This document shows positions 6,934 through 10,126 of a stretch of 10,126 nucleotides of DNA, in pieces. The notes beneath the pieces are model-generated. The model ran no database searches, was not told the origin of the DNA, and saw only the letters and a program-made list of their open reading frames with translations. Position 1 is the stretch's first letter; every line of letters starts with the position of its first letter. A program made the translations under genes and the position numbers. Source of the stretch: UMGS973 sp964507795 (GTDB lineage Bacteria > Bacillota > Clostridia > Peptostreptococcales > Anaerovoracaceae); NCBI GenBank assembly GCA_964507795.1, contig CAZDQV010000075.1:1-10126 (forward strand). The letters are read 5' to 3'.

Positions 6934-8325
6934 ATGGATTATTTAAAAGTAACAAACCCGCAGAATAATGAAGTCCTGGCAGAACTGAAGCTTACTTCAG
7001 AAGCAGAACTGTACAGTCTGGTTGACAAAGCCAAAAAAGCACAAAAGGCATGGGCCAAAACAAGCCTGTATGAAAGGTCACAGATCCTGTACAAATTCAT
7101 AGATGTCTATGAGGCGAACATGGAAGAACTGATAGTTACATCATCAAAAGAAATGGGCAAGCCATATAGTATGAGCAAAGATGAGGTAACGAAGATTCCA
7201 CAGAATATAAGGGGTACGATAGAATATGCCAACCATATGTATGGACAGGTACTTCCCGATAATGATTCGGATGCAGTGGGAGATCTGGTATTTACAAAGA
7301 GAGAACCACTGGGAGTTATAGGATGTATAATACCGTTTAATTATCCTGTAGAGCTTACAATTCTGAAAGTAATTCCGGCTTTAGTAATGGGAAATGCTGT
7401 TATTGTGAAGGCACCATCATCAAATCCAATGGCTGTGCTTAAACTCGGAGAATTGCTGGTTAAGGCAGGCGTGCCTGCTGATGTGGCACCTTTCATTGTT
7501 TGCGAAAGAGAAGCATGTAACGGTGCTGTAATAAAGAACCCGAAGGTGGATGCTCTTGCGCTTACAGGCAGCACAGGTGCAGGCATCAAACTTGCCGAGG
7601 ACAGTGCAAAATGCCTTAAACCTCTGTTCCTTGAACTTGGAGGGAACGACCCGTTCATAATATGCAGGGATGCAGATCTTGATACAGCAGTTGATGAGAT
7701 TATGGAAGGCAGATTTTATATAGCAGGACAGACATGCTGTGCACCCAAGAGATTTATAGTTGAAAGAGATATCTGTGATGCACTGGCTGAAAAACTTATT
7801 GAAAGACTGAAAAAAGCTGTTGTAGGTGATGCCTTGAATCCGGACACGGAAATAGCAACACTTGTTACAGAAAAAGCGGCGATTACTGTCGAAGCCCAGG
7901 TCAATCAGACAATAGAAGAGGGAGCAAAGCTTGCGTATGGTGGAAAACGAGACGGAGCATTTTATGAACCGACAGTTCTTATTAATGTGACTAAAGACAT
8001 GGAAATAGCAAAAGATCTTGAAATTTTCGGTCCTGTTTTCCCTATAATTCCTTTTGATGATATTGATGAAGCTATTGCAATTGCAAATCAGTCATCATAT
8101 GCTCTCAATGCAGGAGTGCTGTCTAAAGATATAATGAAGGCATTTCACATTGCATCACAAATTGAGGCGGGATCTGTTGTAATAAACGGACACAGTGCAT
8201 ACAGGCATATAGACCAGGCTCATGGAGGATCAAAAATGAGTGGCCTTGGCAGAGAGGGCATAAGTGTAAGCCTTGAAGAATTCAGCCAGATAAAAAGCTA
8301 TGTTCTCAAGGGTGCCTTCAAATAG
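6934..8325 (+). CDS. NAD(P)-dependent aldehyde dehydrogenase (semialdehyde-type)
   Basis: A 463-residue cytosolic aldehyde dehydrogenase with all hallmark residues. These are Asn136 in PFNYP (oxyanion), Lys159 in VIVKAPSSNP (nucleotide), GST at 212-214, general base Glu234 in ELGGNDP, nucleophile Cys268 in GQTCC, and Glu363 in EIFGP. It oxidises an aldehyde to the acid with NAD(P). The features I associate with CoA-acylating methylmalonate-semialdehyde dehydrogenase (IolA/MmsA) are not seen. The sequence reads more like the succinate-semialdehyde, lactaldehyde or non-phosphorylating glyceraldehyde-phosphate groups. Adjacent cysteines 268 and 269 are common in several of these groups. It follows the HyuA-like gene by 63 nt of A-rich spacer with no visible terminator. 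It is therefore the likely last catabolic step of the block, acting on a semialdehyde from the aldolase or the B12 enzyme. Substrate and cofactor preference cannot be read from sequence. Confidence 0.9.
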   Translation: MDYLKVTNPQNNEVLAELKLTSEAELYSLVDKAKKAQKAWAKTSLYERSQILYKFIDVYEANMEELIVTSSKEMGKPYSMSKDEVTKIPQNIRGTIEYANHMYGQVLPDNDSDAVGDLVFTKREPLGVIGCIIPFNYPVELTILKVIPALVMGNAVIVKAPSSNPMAVLKLGELLVKAGVPADVAPFIVCEREACNGAVIKNPKVDALALTGSTGAGIKLAEDSAKCLKPLFLELGGNDPFIICRDADLDTAVDEIMEGRFYIAGQTCCAPKRFIVERDICDALAEKLIERLKKAVVGDALNPDTEIATLVTEKAAITVEAQVNQTIEEGAKLAYGGKRDGAFYEPTVLINVTKDMEIAKDLEIFGPVFPIIPFDDIDEAIAIANQSSYALNAGVLSKDIMKAFHIASQIEAGSVVINGHSAYRHIDQAHGGSKMSGLGREGISVSLEEFSQIKSYVLKGAFK

Positions 8326-8342
8326 GATATGTGGCATGGATT

Positions 8343-8349
8343 GGAGGGG
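8343..8349 (+). promoter_or_regulatory. Ribosome binding site that sets the GntR start
   Basis: GGAGGGG is followed closely by the ATG at 8353 (5 nt from the GGAGG core). The earlier in-frame ATG at 8329 has only a weak AGGA near it, almost overlapping the preceding stop codon. Confidence 0.6.
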
Positions 8350-8352
8350 TTG

Positions 8353-9015
8353 ATGTCAGGTAAAACAAAGACCAAAGTATATAATCTTATCAGGCAGGAA
8401 ATTCAGTTCATGAATATGAAGCCTGGGGCAAAGATTGTTGAGGCCGATTTGTGCAAAAAATTCAATGTAAGCAGAACTCCAATAAGAGAAGCTCTGAAGA
8501 GGCTGGAAGAAGAGAGGCTTGTGAACATATATCCGCAAAAGGGGACGTATGTTTCCAAAATAGATTTCAAACTCGTAAAAGAAGTCACATATATGAGGCA
8601 TATTATCGAAACAGATATATTCATAAAGCTGTGCGAAGAAAAAATGAAAGTCAGAGGTGTTGTAGAGGATAAGCTGCTGATGATGGAAACCTCGTTGAAA
8701 AAGAAAGACTACAAGGCATATATCCGATACGACAACAGTTTTCACAGAGCATTGTTTGAGTGTGGTGGGCATGAAATGGCATGGGATACAATATCAGGAT
8801 TTATGGCACATTATATTAGAGTGCTTGTTCTTGATATGATGATGCCGTATAATCTTGAAAAGTCGTATGAGAGCCATCTGAAAATTGTTGAATGTATTGA
8901 AAACGGATATGTGGATGAACTCAGAAAGATTATGGATGTTCATCATGACCATTACAAAACAGAAGCAGATGACGAGCTGATAAAGCAGTATCCGGAGTGT
9001 TTTGTTTGGGAGTAA
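8353..9015 (+). CDS. GntR-family transcriptional regulator, FadR-type with FCD ligand domain
   Basis: A 220-residue regulator. An N-terminal winged helix (about 5-68) contains the GntR recognition segment FNVSRTPIREALKRLEEERLV (37-57) and the wing PQKGTYVS. The helical C-terminal FCD domain keeps the metal-binding set Asp127, His131, His175 and His197. The 4-residue spacing of D to H and the 22-residue spacing of the last two His match metal-binding FCD proteins, which bind carboxylate or sugar-acid ligands next to the metal. The gene follows the aldehyde dehydrogenase by 27 nt and is probably part of the same transcript. It is most simply a local, autoregulated repressor released by the pathway substrate or an intermediate. 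I found no convincing paired operator near the block, so the target site and ligand are inferred. Starting at 8329 would add 8 residues with no family match. Confidence 0.88.
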   Translation: MSGKTKTKVYNLIRQEIQFMNMKPGAKIVEADLCKKFNVSRTPIREALKRLEEERLVNIYPQKGTYVSKIDFKLVKEVTYMRHIIETDIFIKLCEEKMKVRGVVEDKLLMMETSLKKKDYKAYIRYDNSFHRALFECGGHEMAWDTISGFMAHYIRVLVLDMMMPYNLEKSYESHLKIVECIENGYVDELRKIMDVHHDHYKTEADDELIKQYPECFVWE

Positions 9016-9077
9016 ATATACAAGCTTTTTATATGAGAATGCATATTGCGTGATGAATACAAATAAGGAGGGGTCCG

Positions 9078-9905
9078 ATGGCTGTTAAATATTTACCTGA
9101 ATTCTGTGAATGGAAAGATTATTGCAGACTGGTCAAACTGAATACAGGCATAAATATGTCTTATGTTGAATTGGGAAGCTCTGAAAAAGAACCTTTAATC
9201 CTGATTCATGGGTTTTCAGACTCTTCTCTAGGATACAGGGGAGTGATTAAAAAAATGCAGGAGAATTTTCATATCTACGCAGTTGAATTAAGAGGACATG
9301 GACATACAGATAAACCTGAACAGTTTGCTTACACCATTTCGCAACATGCAGAAGACGTTGTAGCTTTTGCAGATGCAATGGGTATTGACACTTTCTATCT
9401 TGCAGGACAATCATTGGGAAGTATGGTTGCACAGTTTATCGCATTTTCGCATCCTGACAGAGTACGCAAGCTGGCACTTATCTCAACATTCACAAGATTT
9501 GATGATACTCCGGAGGAAATCCGTGAATCCGCTGCAAACTTTGAAGAATGGGCCAGGGGCAATATCGAGGACAAAGATATCTGGCCTTCATTAGACACAT
9601 TTTATGACCCTGAATATCCCAAATATGCAAAGCAGCTTCTCGCCACATGGCCTCTAAGATGCTACAAGGCTTCTTGGTGGGGGATGGAGCTTGCAGACAA
9701 CACGGGATTTCTGCAGTATATAAAATGTCCTGTCATTCTTATGTGGGGAACGAATGATGATGTGGTTTCAACCGAACATCGAGAAGAAATCAAGCGCCTT
9801 TTGCCCGATGCAAAGGTAAAAATCATTGAAGACAAGATGCATGAGGTCCTTCAGGAATGTCCGTTTGAAATTGCTGAAGAGCTGAACAATTTTTTCAGTG
9901 ATTGA
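9078..9905 (+). CDS. Alpha/beta-hydrolase fold esterase/lactonase-like enzyme
   Basis: A 275-residue cytosolic alpha/beta hydrolase with no signal peptide or membrane segment. The oxyanion-loop motif is IHGFSDSS (His44-Gly45). The nucleophile elbow is GQSLG with Ser112. The acid is Asp227 in MWGTNDD, and the catalytic histidine is His255 in KMHEV, giving a complete Ser-Asp-His triad. A short cap domain lies between about 140 and 210 (FEEWARGN through SWWGMELAD). The sequence resembles the 3-oxoadipate enol-lactonase, haloperoxidase and carboxylesterase group, and the exact ester or lactone is unknown. A strong ribosome binding site AAGGAGGGG (9065-9073) precedes the ATG. It lies 62 nt after the GntR gene, so it may be co-transcribed, perhaps opening a lactone or removing an ester to provide the pathway substrate. 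It could also have its own promoter in the AT-rich gap. A hairpin follows it. Confidence 0.88.
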   Translation: MAVKYLPEFCEWKDYCRLVKLNTGINMSYVELGSSEKEPLILIHGFSDSSLGYRGVIKKMQENFHIYAVELRGHGHTDKPEQFAYTISQHAEDVVAFADAMGIDTFYLAGQSLGSMVAQFIAFSHPDRVRKLALISTFTRFDDTPEEIRESAANFEEWARGNIEDKDIWPSLDTFYDPEYPKYAKQLLATWPLRCYKASWWGMELADNTGFLQYIKCPVILMWGTNDDVVSTEHREEIKRLLPDAKVKIIEDKMHEVLQECPFEIAEELNNFFSD

Positions 9906-9931
9906 AGTTAAAGATTAATATTTATTTCATA

Positions 9932-9967
9932 CAGGGAACCTGGAAGTATAAATATCCGGATTCCCTG
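9932..9967 (+). terminator. Stable hairpin after the hydrolase gene, possible transcript end
   Basis: CAGGGAA (9932-9938) pairs perfectly with TTCCCTG (9961-9967). After one C/A mismatch, CTGGA (9940-9944) pairs with TCCGG (9955-9959) including one wobble, leaving a 10-nt AT-rich loop. No T-tract follows on either strand, so it is not a textbook intrinsic terminator. It could stabilise the 3' end, act in Rho-dependent termination, or be a protein-binding inverted repeat. Confidence 0.45.
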
Positions 9968-10040
9968 CACTGTTATACGAAGATTTATCTTGGTAAAAGG
10001 GGTGATAATGCTTGCTGGTGAAGGCGTCAGGATTACCCTG

Positions 10041-10112
10041 AAAAAGTGCAAAAAAAGCTCCTCAAAAGGTTTCAAAAAATAGCTTTAAAAAAATCAAAAA
10101 AAGGTATTGACA
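10041..10112 (+). promoter_or_regulatory. Upstream half of a strong sigma-A promoter: phased A-tracts and -35 box
   Basis: Six A-tracts (10041-10045, 10050-10056, 10064-10067, 10074-10079, 10087-10093, 10096-10102) repeat about once per helical turn. They are followed by a perfect -35 hexamer TTGACA at 10107-10112. The matching -10 would fall just beyond the window end. This UP-element-like, curved arrangement is what clostridial stable-RNA and other very strong promoters look like, so the next transcript may be an rRNA or tRNA operon. That identity is inferred. Confidence 0.5.
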
Positions 10113-10126
10113 AAAGGGAGGGTGTT

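Noticed and set aside
9016..9077. GntR operator or promoter in the gap before the hydrolase
   Set aside because: The gap is AT-rich and contains a short ATGCAT palindrome. However, no TNGTnnnACNA-like half-site pair and no -35/-10 pair with proper spacing could be read.
10008..10082. A 24-codon reading frame with a good ribosome binding site (AGGGG at 9998-10002)
   Set aside because: Its lysine-rich second half is simply the phased A-tracts of the promoter region, and it matches no peptide family I recognise. Chance is the better explanation, although a leader peptide cannot be excluded.
1..10126. Mobile elements, CRISPR arrays, tRNA or rRNA genes within the window
   Set aside because: No transposase or integrase reading frame, regularly spaced repeats, tRNA-like cloverleaf or rRNA sequence was recognised on either strand.

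Overview
The window is AT-rich, and every recognisable gene lies on the + strand. Most genes have strong GGAGG-type ribosome binding sites, and AGA and ATA codons are frequent. Together with the gene families present, this points to a low-GC anaerobic Firmicute of the class Clostridia. The species cannot be named from the sequence alone.

Layout: the 3' end of a class I aminotransferase (1-182) is followed by a ten-helix EamA/DMT exporter (193-1122). Next comes a compact metabolic block: a class II aldolase (1179-2018), an IolC-type PfkB sugar kinase (2033-3049), a single-chain cobalamin-dependent mutase-like enzyme (3119-4891), an orphan HyuA-family ASKHA ATPase (4903-6870) and an NAD(P) aldehyde dehydrogenase (6934-8325). 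A GntR/FCD regulator (8353-9015) and a cytosolic alpha/beta hydrolase (9078-9905) follow. A stable hairpin without a T-tract lies after the hydrolase. The window ends in phased A-tracts and a TTGACA box, which look like the upstream half of a strong promoter that fires out of the window.

How the genes may work together (inference): the kinase and aldolase are the pair that, in myo-inositol catabolism, phosphorylate 2-deoxy-5-keto-gluconate and split it into dihydroxyacetone phosphate and a C3 semialdehyde. No iolA, B, D, E or G is present here. Instead the pair is followed by a B12 enzyme, an ASKHA ATPase that has no HyuB partner, and an aldehyde dehydrogenase. The simplest model is a small inducible catabolic operon. 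In it an aldol-cleavage product, or a related acid, is rearranged by a radical B12 mutase and then oxidised. The HyuA-like protein would serve as the B12 enzyme's ATP-dependent reactivase, and the GntR protein would be the local sensor. This combination of genes is the most unusual thing in the window. The substrate is unknown.
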